DNA of 56,511 nt from Acanthaster planci (taxonomy: Eukaryota > Echinodermata > Asteroidea > Valvatida > Acanthasteridae): assembly GCF_001949145.1 (NCBI RefSeq), contig NW_019091683.1, forward strand, positions 22,681-79,191. Direction: 5' to 3'. Within the stretch, counting starts at the first letter, position 1; every line of letters begins with the position of its first letter. A program made the position numbers and the translations under genes. Shown piece after piece: positions 11,431 through 22,575 of this stretch. The notes under the pieces are model-generated. The model worked only from the letters and a program-made list of their open reading frames with translations, was not told the origin of the DNA and did not search any database.

Positions 11431-13894
11431 TCAGCTAGGGACAACAGAGCCTTCTTCCCGTGTCGATCAAATCTTGGTAGCCGTAGTAAGCTAAACGCAA
11501 GACCGTTAGCACCTAGGCACCCTCTCTCCTTTAGTGTCCAAAGGTTAAATTGGGCCAACGCTCACTTCCAACGTACACAATATGTAATCATTAACACAAT
11601 CATTAACACAGCTCACCCACTATGTACAGCCCTATGTACAGCACTTTGTTTATTTCTCACAATTCAGCGGCACATACGGTCTTTTTGTTCAGGGATTATC
11701 GCTTCCTAATTCCTAATTATTTTTGGACCTTCTGTAGGCCCATTAGTATTATCCATGACGTCACACCTTCGATTCATCCACTATTTATCATAAGCAAGGT
11801 CAAATTGTACCAAACAGCCCCCCCCCCACTACTTGCTCCTCTGGCCAAAAGAGGCTAGAAAATCACTAATCCGATTGAAAATTTATCGAGCAGATGCAGA
11901 TGCATCTTGTCATTTCTTCCCCAAAAAACTCCGACTGTATGAAGTTATCAGCTTATAAAGATCGCATTACATACAGTTTGCAAAGTATGACATGTACAAG
12001 TACGAACTCATTGGGGAAATTCTGCTACGGGCCTTCATGTTTCCCACACTTTTTTTTTTAAATATAACACAATGTCCCTCTGGAATTTTAAGTATAAATC
12101 TTGTAGAAAAACAAAAATTTGCACATAGGCCTAGTATTAAAAATATTGTTTAAAGACTTAAATTTGAACGGGGAAATGTACTATTTTTTCCGCTTGGAAA
12201 GTTCGAAAACCCCACCAGATGAGTATTTATAACTCTGAAAATTGTTTACGAGTCAGAAAAAAAGGTTTTGATGGGTTGACCCAATCGGACCTAGCTGGTG
12301 GTGAGAGCTAACGTCAGTTCTCTATCATGTTTGCCGATCGGCATGATTGGTGCATGAGAAAAGAATACTAATTGTCAATAATTCTCACGGCAGTTTACTC
12401 AATTATCACAATATCACAACATACTTGTATGCTGTCTATCTCGTCCATTTTGCATTTTTTCCCATGAAAAGAAAAAAGTTCCGAGGCAAAATTACGAACG
12501 CAGCGCCGGTAGCTATCGTTAATTGCACGTGAACAACGCTTCAAAGGTGAACCTGAAGTTTCCTGTGGCGGCAACTGCAGAGCTTCTGACTGACGGAACA
12601 TGTTTACACGCACTGCAAGGTGCACCCGCTGCATTTGGCAGTTCATTGTTTTCTCTCCTCCGCGTCTATGGTACGACCGCTGGTAGGTGTGGGCTTGATC
12701 CACCTCAAGAGTGCCTGGTGCGATTGTTTTTTTAATGCGGTGCTTATCTCTGTGTCACTCTGTGTCACTTGTACAGTAATTTGAGAGCAGATCATTGTAT
12801 GCACTGAACTTCGTTTTCCAAATTCTGCCCCCTTATTTGGAGGGCCGATCATGGTATCCACTTAACTGCGGAACTCTGCCACTTATTGGGAGAGCGGATC
12901 AAACATCCCCATCAGAATTCTGCTCCAAAATTGAGAAGGGAGATAAAGGTATGCACAAAATTTCGCTGTAAGAACGCTTCTTGAACAAAGTGATCTCTGT
13001 AGAGATTACTCCAGAATGTCTTTTATGCAACCATATCGATGTCCACAAGAAAGAATCAGTTTTGTTTTAAAAGGCCAAAGGTTTATTTTTTATCTCCCGC
13101 CGTCCTGCATTATCAGAAGCCTAATCCTTAAGTCTGAAGCCACTTATCTGTATGTTTGTTTGCCAGACTTTACGAGGAACGTGACTGGTCTTGGGTTAAA
13201 GGAAACTGTTTTTCTTAAGTTGGCACTCAGATCAGTCGACCTTTTTGATTCGAAAATGGAAATAAATATTTTGTCTTAAACCTGGGATGCAACTAAAAAT
13301 AATTAACCAATATAAAATAGTTTTATCTGTCCTCAAAATTTGTTCTTTAAAAATCTGTGCACCAGCTTATATAACAGGCCTCCATTTAGGTTGCCTTTTA
13401 GCTTTTTGAGTCTTTTGTTTTTCAATTTATTCCACTGAATTAATATTAACTTTTCTTTGAGAGGAGATTACACTTCAAACTCAATCGAAGCTTCCTTTAG
13501 AATAATCCTCTAAATAAAGCCACGATTATCGAAGTTTTCGATCCGAGTTTCCCAAGCAAGATAGATAAAAATATATCGCCAGTATCGTGTACACGTGCTC
13601 AATGTACTGTGCATTGTTGTGCAGTAAATGTAAGCCCAACCACAGTGCACACACACCATGCAAAATGTTCGACTGCGTTTACGGATGAAATAAGACAGTC
13701 CACATGTTGGTGGCGCGTGGCAGTTGTGGAAAAGTAGATCCGGCAGAAGGTTGGACTGGCCACCTTCAGTGTGTTGATGGATGGCGTAATTGATAGTAGA
13801 TAAGGATGCCTTCCCTGGGGTATAGATTAACATTGAAATCCTGGTTGCACAGAGGACAAGAATTTTAAAAGAGAAACTCGCCTCATGGGCTGAA
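11431..13894. other. Interior of the inverted-repeat pair; no gene recognised
   Basis: If the flanking copies are terminal repeats, this is the interior of the element. I found no transposase-like or other domain. Short open frames on both strands (for example 12347-12532 and 13016-13279) lack recognisable motifs. A short degenerate tandem repeat lies at 12780-12935. Confidence 0.45.
12780..12935. repeat. Degenerate tandem repeat, about three copies of 50-58 bp
   Basis: The phrase GAG(A/G)GC(A/C/G)GATCA begins copies at about 12783, 12840 and 12891. Each is followed by a divergent AACT...ATTCTGC(C/T)CC...TT(A/T)(T/G)-type tail. Similarity is by eye and imperfect. Confidence 0.55.
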
Positions 13895-14130
13895 TTTTTT
13901 AATCCTTTGAACAGGTGCTTTACATCCCGTTACCCTGTACACGTATGTGGAGTTGACTTTGGCTTAATTTTTTAATATTTGAACTGGTATTTACGTCCGG
14001 TTACCCTCTCCATGTATACGGTTTTACTAATTCAAACAGAGCGGAGCGTTATAGTTGATTTTTATTGTAGAATAAATTTAAAATACAGCATTTTGTAAAA
14101 ATTATAAATTTTCGTAGGGGCATCTGACGT
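13895..14130 (-). repeat. Dispersed repeat, right copy of the inverted pair
   Basis: Read on the minus strand this block runs CTGACGTCAG, then ATGCTGTATTTTA, TAACGCTCCGCTCTG, TACATGGAGAGGGTAACCGG, and a second GTACAGGGTAACGGG unit ending GTTCAAAGG. This is the same landmark order as 11165-11430, in opposite orientation. The sequence from 14131 to 14389 holds nothing else recognised. Confidence 0.7.
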
Positions 14131-14389
14131 CAGTTAGCATTTGTAATAATAGCAAAGGGTAAATATACCCTACGTGCTATAGCATAATGTGCAGAAATTA
14201 CTCGATAGTCATACAGGTCAGTATAACACGAAACAAATTCAGTGGACTTCACATACTGGTTTAAGTACTGTTTATTTCTTTTTTCATTTGTTTTTACAAT
14301 TATCATACTAATTTTAACATTAACTGCAAGATTAATTACTAAATGCTTGAAATTTTACATCGGAGGCACTACGTACAGTTATTTCTTTC

Positions 14390-14755
14390 ACTGTCATTGA
14401 TCATTTGCTCATCTTGATTGGCCTTTTACTCAATTAAATACTCTTTTACTCGTTTCGTTGCTTTTTGACTCATTTGCATTACTCTGTTACTCATTGGCAT
14501 TGCTCGTTTACTAATTTCATTGCCCTTTTAGTCATTTGCATGGCCCATTTACTTATTTTATTTCTCCTTTACTCATATGCCTTGCTTTTTTACTGGCATT
14601 TCATTACTCCTTTACTCATTTGCATTGCTCTTCTACTCATTGGCATTGTCCATTTACTTACTTCATTGCTCCTTTACTTATATGCTTTGCTCTTTTACTT
14701 ATTTCATTGCGCCTTTACTTCTATTCCTTGCTCTTTTACTCATTTCAATAGAATT
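14390..14755. repeat. Minisatellite, about 21-24-bp units (TTTACTCATTTGCATTGCTC type)
   Basis: About 16 imperfect copies of a T-rich unit of the form TTTACTCATTTGCATTGCTC run head to tail. Because the unit is close to a multiple of three and poor in stops, several plus-strand frames stay open here and give repetitive hydrophobic peptides. These are repeat artefacts, not genes. Confidence 0.85.
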
Positions 14756-16257
14756 TGAAGTGCAAACATTTATTCGAGAGTTGTAACGGGGCCACTGAAA
14801 CACACTACTAAAGAGGCACTGCGTGGTAGCATATTTGCAGGGCAGTTGCTTTGTTCCAGGGAAATCTCCGCTGTTCATACTTGTGGAACAAAAACACTTG
14901 CCAGCAAGTGCATGCGGGATTTTCAAAGAAAACCCGCTGTGTCTTGAAGCATGGAATCTCGGCACATTTTTGTCCCTGGTTGGGTTTTCCTCAAGTAGCC
15001 AGGAAATAACCGGTTCCTGTATATACATTTCTTGATCCCATTCAATCGGATTTTATTTCATATTATTTGTTGTGTCATTTTAAAGGCAACAAAATGCCTT
15101 TATATTTTTAATACTTCAAACTGTTTGAGATAAGGCTTGATTTTTTTAAGGCAGAAACCTTAATCTAACAGCTACTTTTGCTCTACAATAGATATTTCTC
15201 TATCGTAAATTTCGTTCACTAAATTGATTATCGTTGTCGGAGATCATGTAACAGAAAACTAGTTACAAAGTTTTCCATCAAACAATATTTTCAATTCCAA
15301 TTTTTGGTGTACCTAAACTGAACAGAACACAACAAAATGGACAGCGCTTTGCTGCATTCGCATCAAGGTAACAGCGGCTTTCTTTGTCGAGGATAGCATG
15401 GAAAAATTGAAAAGTTTACAAACAAACATCGTACTTTTCATCAAGCCTAACCGATATGCATGTACGAGTCTTGCCTGCACAAATAGGGTTCCGTAGTATT
15501 TTGTACATCCGAGGGGCTAAATGGCACCCGAGGCCGCAGATATAAACAAACCTGACGGTAATAGAAGAGATAGTGCTTCACTGTCCTCCAGAGCACTCCT
15601 CATAGAGTACCAGCTTCCCTACAACCTTGTATCCAACGTCGCGGTACACTATACAATGTGTGGACACGACACTTTGACCAGTGCGCTCGAAAGATTAAGG
15701 TGATGGATTCGCCAGTCACCCAGCGCCCGAATAAGAGGGCGCTGGAAGGGCTGATGAACTTGCCCTGTGATTGGATACTTCCTGCATGACAAGTGACTGC
15801 GAGGTTATCACTTCCTTTTAGCGAAGCGCTATTTCAATACTTCACTTCGCCAATGGCAGTGCTTAGGCACGGGCAAAGTGTTGGCTATATCATAAAATAT
15901 GTCCTTGGTATAATCACAGTGTGGCAATTTATCTTCTAACTAACCTCACTGATCACGTGTCTTTTGTTGATATATTTCAAATCCTTGGTGTTTTATCAAT
16001 TTTGGATGAGCGATAGTGTAGTGAGAATATTTTCAACAATGAGGTAGTAAAAGAAAAAATCGAATTGATAACCGCCGCTTGTGTAACGCTTTTGACCCCG
16101 TGTGACGTATTTCCTTCACTAAAATCTAAGCAAGGCCATCAGCGAGCGAAGATAATGGCTCGTTGAACTGGTCCCCGTTCCTATTACATAGGGACAAGCA
16201 GATAGCTGCAGTTTAAGTGTGCTACAAGTTCTCTCAATGTTGTGATATTTGAGTTTT
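14756..16257. other. No confident gene; a possible 60-codon ORF and a GC-rich hairpin
   Basis: The frame 15521-15703 (+) opens MAPEAADINKPDGNRRDSAS, looks coding-like and is hydrophilic, but has no recognised family. It could be a first exon, since a GT follows its end. CCAGCGCCC (15720-15728) and GGGCGCTGG (15737-15745) form a perfect 9-bp stem with an 8-nt loop just downstream. Nothing else was recognised. Confidence 0.35.
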
Positions 16258-16416
16258 TGTCATGAATTACGACTAGCGCTATTGTGGAGGGGTTGTCATG
16301 AATTACGTCTGGCGCTATTGCAGAGGGGTTGTTATTGATATTGTTAATGGCGCTTTCAGCAACTTGGGCTATTTATGTTTCAATGGCGCTTTTAGCAACT
16401 TGGGCTATTTACGCCT
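16258..16416. repeat. Two adjacent short tandem duplications
   Basis: First pair: GTCATGAATTACG(A/T)CT(A/G)GCGCTATTG, followed by a GAGGGGTT-type end, at about 16258 and again at about 16295. Second pair: AATGGCGCTTT(C/T)AGCAACTTGG, followed by GCTATTTA, at about 16346 and again at about 16382. Each pair has a unit of roughly 36-37 bp. Two different units with the same spacing side by side suggest successive local slippage. Confidence 0.75.
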
Positions 16417-16469
16417 AGAACAATACGTTTATTCATACACTTTCTTAATTACAGAGTTAGGAAGAACGT

Positions 16470-16645
16470 CCAGTTTTAGAGGCAGGAGGAAACTGGAGTA
16501 CCTGGAGAATACCTACGAGATCGAGTACGGACTGGAAACCAAATGCTCTTAAGGCCAGGGCCAAAGCAGGAGTCGAACCCTGACCTCATTGGTGTAAATA
16601 GAGGTAGGAACCGCAACGTTAACCCGTTCCTTCTGCGGAGAGGCA
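16470..16645 (-). mobile_element. tRNA-derived SINE
   Basis: On the minus strand a GGGTTAACG box-A-like segment (16625-16617) is followed by GGGTTCGACTCCTG (16581-16568), matching the RNA polymerase III B box. The body then contains the reverse complement of GGAGGAAACTGGAGTACCTG (16487-16505), a phrase I know as recurrent in dispersed repeats of marine animals. Spacing of the two boxes fits a tRNA head. The body is not tRNA-like, hence SINE rather than tRNA gene. Confidence 0.6.
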
Positions 16646-16943
16646 AATAAAATACAAGTTGCTATCCTTGCTAGCCTCTGTTGATCACAGTGTGGTAATT
16701 TTCTTTTCAGTGATTATCACCGGTAAATCATTCTACTGCAGTTTATTTCAGATCGGTGGTTATTGTTTTAAATTCAGAAAAATGAACAATTTGTTGCAAA
16801 GTTATTTTCGTTTAAGAAAGGAGAAAAAGCAAAAAATTCTATAAGCTCGTGCTTGATTTATGCATTGAGCGGGCTTCGTTCCCTCATTTACATAAAGCAG
16901 ACAGGATTCTGCTGGATTCATTAGCCACTACCGGTCCCTACTT

Positions 16944-17005
16944 TCAGAGTACGTCTGTACAACGTCTGGAGACTACGTACGGAATGGGAACTAGTCTAAA
17001 GGATC
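16944..17005 (-). pseudogene. Possible terminal exon of the SDR9C-like locus
   Basis: On the minus strand an acceptor (CCCCTACCCACAG) at 17006 opens a frame whose phase fits the donor of the exon at 17928. It runs 20 codons (including LVPIPYVV) to TGA at 16946-16944. Length and hydrophobic character would suit the short C-terminal end of an SDR9C protein, but sequence similarity is weak. Between 17006 and 17927 I see only a CA-rich microsatellite (about 17060-17085) and no other gene. Confidence 0.25.
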
Positions 17006-17927
17006 CTGTGGGTAGGGGTATATACATATGATGCAAGACATAGCATGGAGAGCACCCCTCCACACACACGCACACACTTACCTTACATACCTACTGTGGA
17101 CATTCCTTTTAATTTTGTGCAGTTAAGAAACCTCAGTGAGAATAATCGTTTTTCTTAAACTGAGAACATGATTTTAAGCTTGGTTTTTTTCAAGGTTTCC
17201 TTGACTGTTCCTCTTCCTTTTGCGACATTTGACCCCTACCCTAAAATGCTTTTTAACTTTTTTCAGAGAAGGGTAACATCCTATGTACGTGTGTAAGTCC
17301 ACAGAACGTTTTCCTTTCCTGCACCGTGAGGATATCTTTGTTCTCAAGTCCACACGAGGTATTTAAGGTTAGTGCAAACCCTTGTGTTGGTCATTGTTTG
17401 ATCGTAATCTCAGGAATTCTTTAAAGGCATCCAACTAGGGGGGTGTTTTTATAGGTAACAATAGTCCAAAGTGTCTGTAGGGCTTGGAAATATTAGGGGG
17501 TATCCCTCTGTGTCGTATCTTGCTAGGTATAGATACATAATTTGCATAATTTGCATGACCACCATCGCCTATGAACTCCTTACTGGTTCATATGCATATT
17601 TGAGGCATACCATTTGATCGATGCTCGACCAATAAAATTCACAGTTAATTGCCATGGTATATATATATCAGAGACAGACGTCATATAGCTTTCTTATGTT
17701 TCTTGGGAGTAGGGCTTTGGACCATATTAGCATTGGAGCCGAATATACTACGAGAAGCACAATATAATATGGAAATATAGGTTAAGCTAAGACAAGGGCC
17801 GTAAAATAATGATCGGCCATATTAAACGACAGTAAACAATTAATTGATAGTGACAGGTGATTAACACTTTCCACGTCCCAAAAAAGGGAAAGAGTTGGCA
17901 AAAACTGAGCCGCACGGACCCACCTAC

Positions 17928-20634
17928 CTGCACACTGACCACACTGATTGGAGGCACTGGGCACCCTCTCCAATAATGTAGTGGTCACTGTACGACAAAC
18001 AGGGGACAGATATGTGGGAAGATTTGAGACGTCAAAGTTATCGAGTATTGCCTGGAAGTATTCCGGTGTGTAATACTGCTTAAGGTCAGCGCTAAGTTGT
18101 TCGTTGCACTTCTGCAGATATCAACGTATGCTGTTTTGGTTGGTCGTGAGGCCTGTTGAAACATCACATTGTAGAAAAGTTAAAATAGTGATTATATATG
18201 TACATGTATATCAATATAACCTGGGTTGAATCTGCGGCACATCATGCGACATGTGTTTATCTCGGCAAGCTTATGTGGGCCTGACGCAGAATACAATGAA
18301 TTTTTTTCCCTTTCCAGACCGCCAGTCCACGGTCTGTCACGAGTAAATAAAAATGAAATAAAAAATAAAAGATTTGAGTCTTTTAATATTGTAAGACACT
18401 GAAAAATGCAACTACGTGGAAACAACCATTAAAAAGCGTGTTGATAAGTGAAAACTAACAATTTCTTGCTATTTCTCACCAGTTTTGAAGCCTGCTGGAA
18501 GAATGGTTATCACTCGGATTCCCCAACTCCTTGCTTCAAGTCGTAAGACATTGCTAAAAATTTCGGCGGCTGCCTTGGATATTGAGTAGGCCCCAAACAG
18601 CGGCAAGTAGGAATAACCTCTTTGTCAGGGAGGTTGCTGTTACTATCACACCCACAAATTCTTCCAAAATCATTTTTACGAGTGCAGTTCTCAGAACACA
18701 TTATGGCACACATCCACCATAGGTTTACTCTTACACTACAAATTGGCCAATTTATTTGCATTTTTCAAATCAAGACTTTGCGGTCTTTAATTGTTTTTCT
18801 GTCCTTTTTAAAAACCTTTTTAATTTGTTTCTGCTATTAATGGCAGAACAGGTTGAACATTTCTTTGTGTTTGAAAAAACAATAATTTGTACTGTTGTCT
18901 GAATCAATAAGCAAAATGTACTACTAATAATAATAATAACACGGGTTTTACGTAGCACATCATACCAAAGTTCACAAGGAACAATTAAGAGCAATTACTA
19001 TAATAGGCAAGTTTTGGGAACCGCTTTAAATTCATTTTTGTTATTGACAGTTCTGACATGGTGAGGAAGAGAGTTCCAAAGCAGTGGTGATGCACGCATG
19101 AAGGAACGATGTCCGTTAGTCTTAGTGTGAGTGATCGGTTAATTGAGCAACAGTGCTGAGCTTGAGGGTGCGTCGTGGCTGGTATACTTGAATAAGTTCA
19201 CGGAGGTATGCTGGTGCTGAGTCATGGATGCATTTGTGGCTGAGGAGTAGTATTTTGAAAGCAATTCGCTCATTGACTAGTAGCCAGTGAAGAGTGCAAA
19301 GAATAGGAATTATGTTGCCTCGATGGTGAACGTGTAACAAGTCTGGCGGCGGAATTCTGAATGTGCTGAAGTTTTGAAGTTTGAGAATCAGGAATACGGT
19401 GTAATAGACTATTGCAGAAATCGAAGCGGCAAGAGATAAAAGCATTGACAAGCTTTTCCGTTGTTTGTTGGTCAAGGATTTTTCGAATTTGTCCTATCTT
19501 GTGCAGAGCTAAATAAGAAGAGCGGCATATGTTAAACTGACCTGGTTTTGCATTCGAAGGTTTGACGTGACAATGGTTCCAAGGTCACGGGCGCTAGTGA
19601 CAGGTCTGGTGTAGGAGTCAGAGGTGCAGATACTTTCAATTTGGAGTATGTTGCTTAAACTGTGAGGTGATATGGATGATTTGAGCTTATTGGCCGTGGA
19701 CCAACAATAGTTGACGCCATATCATGCAATGAGTTCTTCAAGTGGGGGTTTGTACAATGTGAAGCATAGTGGACCAAGGACAGACCCCTGTGGCACTCCA
19801 GTGTTGACATTATGGGGGGGGGAGATGAAATCTTATTGATAAGTACATATTGTTGACGATTTGCAAAATACGAGGTGAACCATTCCAAGGCAGAGCCGTT
19901 GGTGCCAAAGCGATGATGCAAGCGTTGTAGTAGGATATTGTCAAAAGCTGCCGAATAATCAAGAAGCACAAGAACGGCCTCTTGATGATCTTTATCAGCA
20001 GCGAGCAGCAGATCATTGTAAACACCTAGAGAGCTGTTTCTACACTACGGTATTTATGGTAGGCTGACTGCATTTCACGTGTGAGATTGTGAGTAGCTAG
20101 ATGACAATGTATTTGTGAAGCCGCTGCACGCTCTATAGTTTTCCAGAGGAAAGACAGGTTGGCAATCGGTCGGTAGTTCCTCAGATTGTCAGGATCTAGA
20201 TTCTGTTTCTTGATAAGCGGTATGATGTTGGAAAACTTTAATGCTTTGGGATAACAGCCATTTTGGAAACTCAAATTGGTAATGTTGGTTATGGTTGGAG
20301 TGAGCTCATCCAAACAATGCTTCAGCAACCAATGTGACTCATTACGTAACGCTTTGTTATTAGGTGCACTTTCCTATGGGGGCCTACGGTCCACTGAACT
20401 CCTAAGGAGATTACACACGTTAACAAAATGTGGCTTCTTGGTTTTACGTACTACTTGTACTGTTTATATTGATGACTCGACCTCTGGACTTGCGCAGGAG
20501 TGGAAGCGTAGCCTTGACAACACGGATCTGACCGAGCAGGTTCACATCCAGTTGTTGTTAGATACTCTCAATGGGCGTGACCTCCAGCCCAGACCAAAAG
20601 CAGATACCTGCGTTATTAACCACTGCCCAAAGAC
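17928..20634 (-). pseudogene. SDR9C-like dehydrogenase (RDH16/HSD17B6/BDH1 type), three exons with two in-frame stops
   Basis: Family role: NAD(P)-dependent oxidoreduction of retinol, steroids or hydroxybutyrate. Exons on the minus strand: 20634-20452, 18617-18480, 18152-17928, each with AG acceptor and GT donor and each phase 1-1, so they join in frame. The first has GLWAVVNNAGI, LDVNLLGQIRVVKATLPLL and GRVININS. The second has PLFGAYSISKAAAEIFSNVL with the catalytic Tyr/Lys pair, then GIRVITILPAGFKT. The third has CNEQLSADLKQYYTPEYFQA. This order matches SDR9C proteins throughout. Breaks: TAA at 20560-20558, where the family has an aromatic residue, and TGA at 18123-18121. The N-terminal exon with the cofactor-binding TGxxxGxG was not found. 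Splice sites and the rest of the frame are intact, so inactivation is recent or the stops are assembly errors. A LINE lies in the first intron. Confidence 0.8.
18925..20340 (-). mobile_element. Decayed CR1/L2-like LINE lacking its catalytic RT core
   Basis: Minus-strand reading shows ordered LINE ORF2 blocks: NLRNYRPIANLSFLWKTIER and MQSAYHKYRSVETAL (RT start, about 20328-20030), DYSAAFDNILLQRLHHRFG (about 19960-19900), then a CTLHWLLVNERIAFKILLL and APAYLREL block (about 19310-19180), and a HRSFMRASPLLWNSLPHHVR-like end (about 19110-19050). It finishes at a (TAA)n tract (18925-18939), typical of the 3' end of such elements. The segment that should carry the YADD catalytic motif is deleted, and frames shift repeatedly, so it is inactive. 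It sits inside the first intron of the SDR9C-like locus. Confidence 0.85.
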
Positions 20635-20859
20635 CTGCGTGGGGCAAGAAACGTATGTCACCAATATGTAGCTGATTATATCACACATATTATCCGGCAT
20701 ACATTTCAATCAGGCACTGCTAGCCATAGAATTGAAAACTTATTTCTTTTCATGAATTGGTATGGCCATTGACTTTTTTCAAACCAAAGACAAAAGCTAG
20801 ATTGTTGTCAATATAGATAGAAATATATGCTATGATCAATTATTGATTACCGACTATGT

Positions 20860-21330
20860 CAACGATTATTTTAACACCATTGCAGATAGACTTACCGATG
20901 ATCTTCCATCAGATTTACCTGTTTTGGAAGTTCAATTGGATCCGATTAAACAGTATTATGATCTAAGACAGGTCAGGAGCTATTAGAGCTGCTGCCAGTC
21001 ACTAAAGAGTTTATTGTCAAAGGATTGAGTCAGTTAAGCAAAACAAAACACTGGTCTGCATGGTAACCCGCCAATTTTTTTGAAAGATGGCACCAATATT
21101 TCAAAAATTCGTATTGGATACGTGGTAAACCTATCCATTACATCTTGTTGTGTTCCGAATGATTTTACAACAAGCCAGAGTGACCCCGCTGTACAACAAG
21201 AAATCCCAATTATAAGTTTCAAAGTAAAGACCTGTGAGTGTGGTGCTGATTATCTCAAAAATTTTGGAGAGAGCGGTTCTTGTTCAATTGAAGAGTTATC
21301 TTGCAAACAGCAATCTTATTTATGAGTACC
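20860..21330 (+). mobile_element. LINE reverse-transcriptase fragment
   Basis: Plus-strand translation, with stops and shifts, gives VNDYFNTIADRLTDDLPSDL (about 20859), VTPLYNKKSQ (21180), then LIISKILERAVLVQLKSYL and IYEYQSGY (21250-21335), the N-terminal half of a LINE RT. It breaks off after the QSG block. Orientation is opposite to the LINE at 18925-20340, so it is a separate insertion. The interval 20635-20859 holds nothing else recognised. Confidence 0.75.
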
Positions 21331-22575
21331 AGTCAGGGTATCTCACGCTCTGCACTTCACAAACGCCATTCCTTTGAATATACACGCCTTGCTTAGTTTG
21401 AGGTCAATGCATCGGACATTAATTTAATGCACAAAATTGATGTAAATATCATATTTTTCCGTAATTGTCAATGTGTCTTGTGAAGACATTTGCATAATCT
21501 CATTCTGAAATTTGTGCCATGGGGTCTAATAACCATATTCGGAACCATCTTGGGTTTCTATGATACGCAAATAGTTAGCGTAAAGTTTCAACTGGACATA
21601 GCACTGAAACATGTGACCCCACTTTCTTTGCATGTGGAATGAACAGGTTAGGGGTTGATTTTATGATTAACATAAACTGGATATATAGACACTCAAATTA
21701 CAATTTTTTTGGGGTAATTTTACTTCCACTTTGACAGTTACAGTTACAAAATTCTTCACAATCTGCTTTAATTTCTTTACTCATCACAAAAAAGTTGGGG
21801 GATGATTCAAAAGCCCACCCCACCTCAAACGTGTCTAGGGGGATATATACCCCATCCCCAGGAATAACGCCGAGATATGCATAAAATGTTTACCCAACGA
21901 CGACCTCGAAATGTTACCCAATTCTGGTGTAATGTAACTTCCCGTTCTTGTGGCCTCTCGAACGATTCAACGTTATCCAACACTGCTGTGTCCGATCTTT
22001 ACTCAAACCATTCTTTTTGTCACAGGCTTACTTCTTTATTCACAGGAGTCAACCTGAAATGAGACCCATAAAGTACCAATATTGTGTAAAGTAAACCAGT
22101 TTTGGTCAAAATGTTGGTGCAGACAAGGTGTATGCAAAGATCAGATTGACAAAGTTGCTAGCGACCACTTTGTTAATTGTAAGTGATTCGTAGATTTCGA
22201 TTTTTGCTCATTTTTATACTCGATCAATGAAACTTGTTTGGTTTCATTTTCAAACCTTTTTACTATTCGTCCGGAAAAGACCACATGACATACATATAAT
22301 GATTTTTTTTTTCAATTTGCAGTTACTGCCTGGATTGATCCTAGAATTCAGACCCCCACCCCGTGGACCCTCCATCAGCGTTGGACCTCAATGCCTAATC
22401 TGCACTCCAGCTCGAGATGACAACATTGACTTGAGGGAGTGGGGGACCTGGGAAGGGTATTGTAATTAATTAACACGTCTCTCAACAATTTTGTCCAGGA
22501 TTATAGATTGTCAAGCACACGCACATTTAGGGCAGAATGGGAATTTGAAGCAGATAGGTGCTATCAAGGACTAAG
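21331..22575. other. No gene recognised
   Basis: AT-rich sequence with short open frames only. An N-terminal exon of the SDR9C-like locus was looked for here on the minus strand and not found. Confidence 0.45.

Noticed and set aside
14465-14786. Three overlapping hydrophobic open frames resembling multi-span membrane peptides
   Set aside because: They arise from the T-rich minisatellite; several frames are equally open and encode the repeat.
16560-16630. A functional tRNA gene
   Set aside because: B box and box-A-like parts exist, but no proper acceptor stem or cloverleaf could be drawn, and the sequence continues into a SINE body.
18121-18123. In-frame TGA in the SDR9C exon as a selenocysteine codon
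   Set aside because: SDR9C proteins are not selenoproteins, the position is not a catalytic cysteine, and a second stop (TAA) is present upstream.
20276-20671. Plus-strand open frame of 131 codons
   Set aside because: It overlaps the minus-strand LINE end and the SDR9C exon in antisense; no domain on the plus strand.
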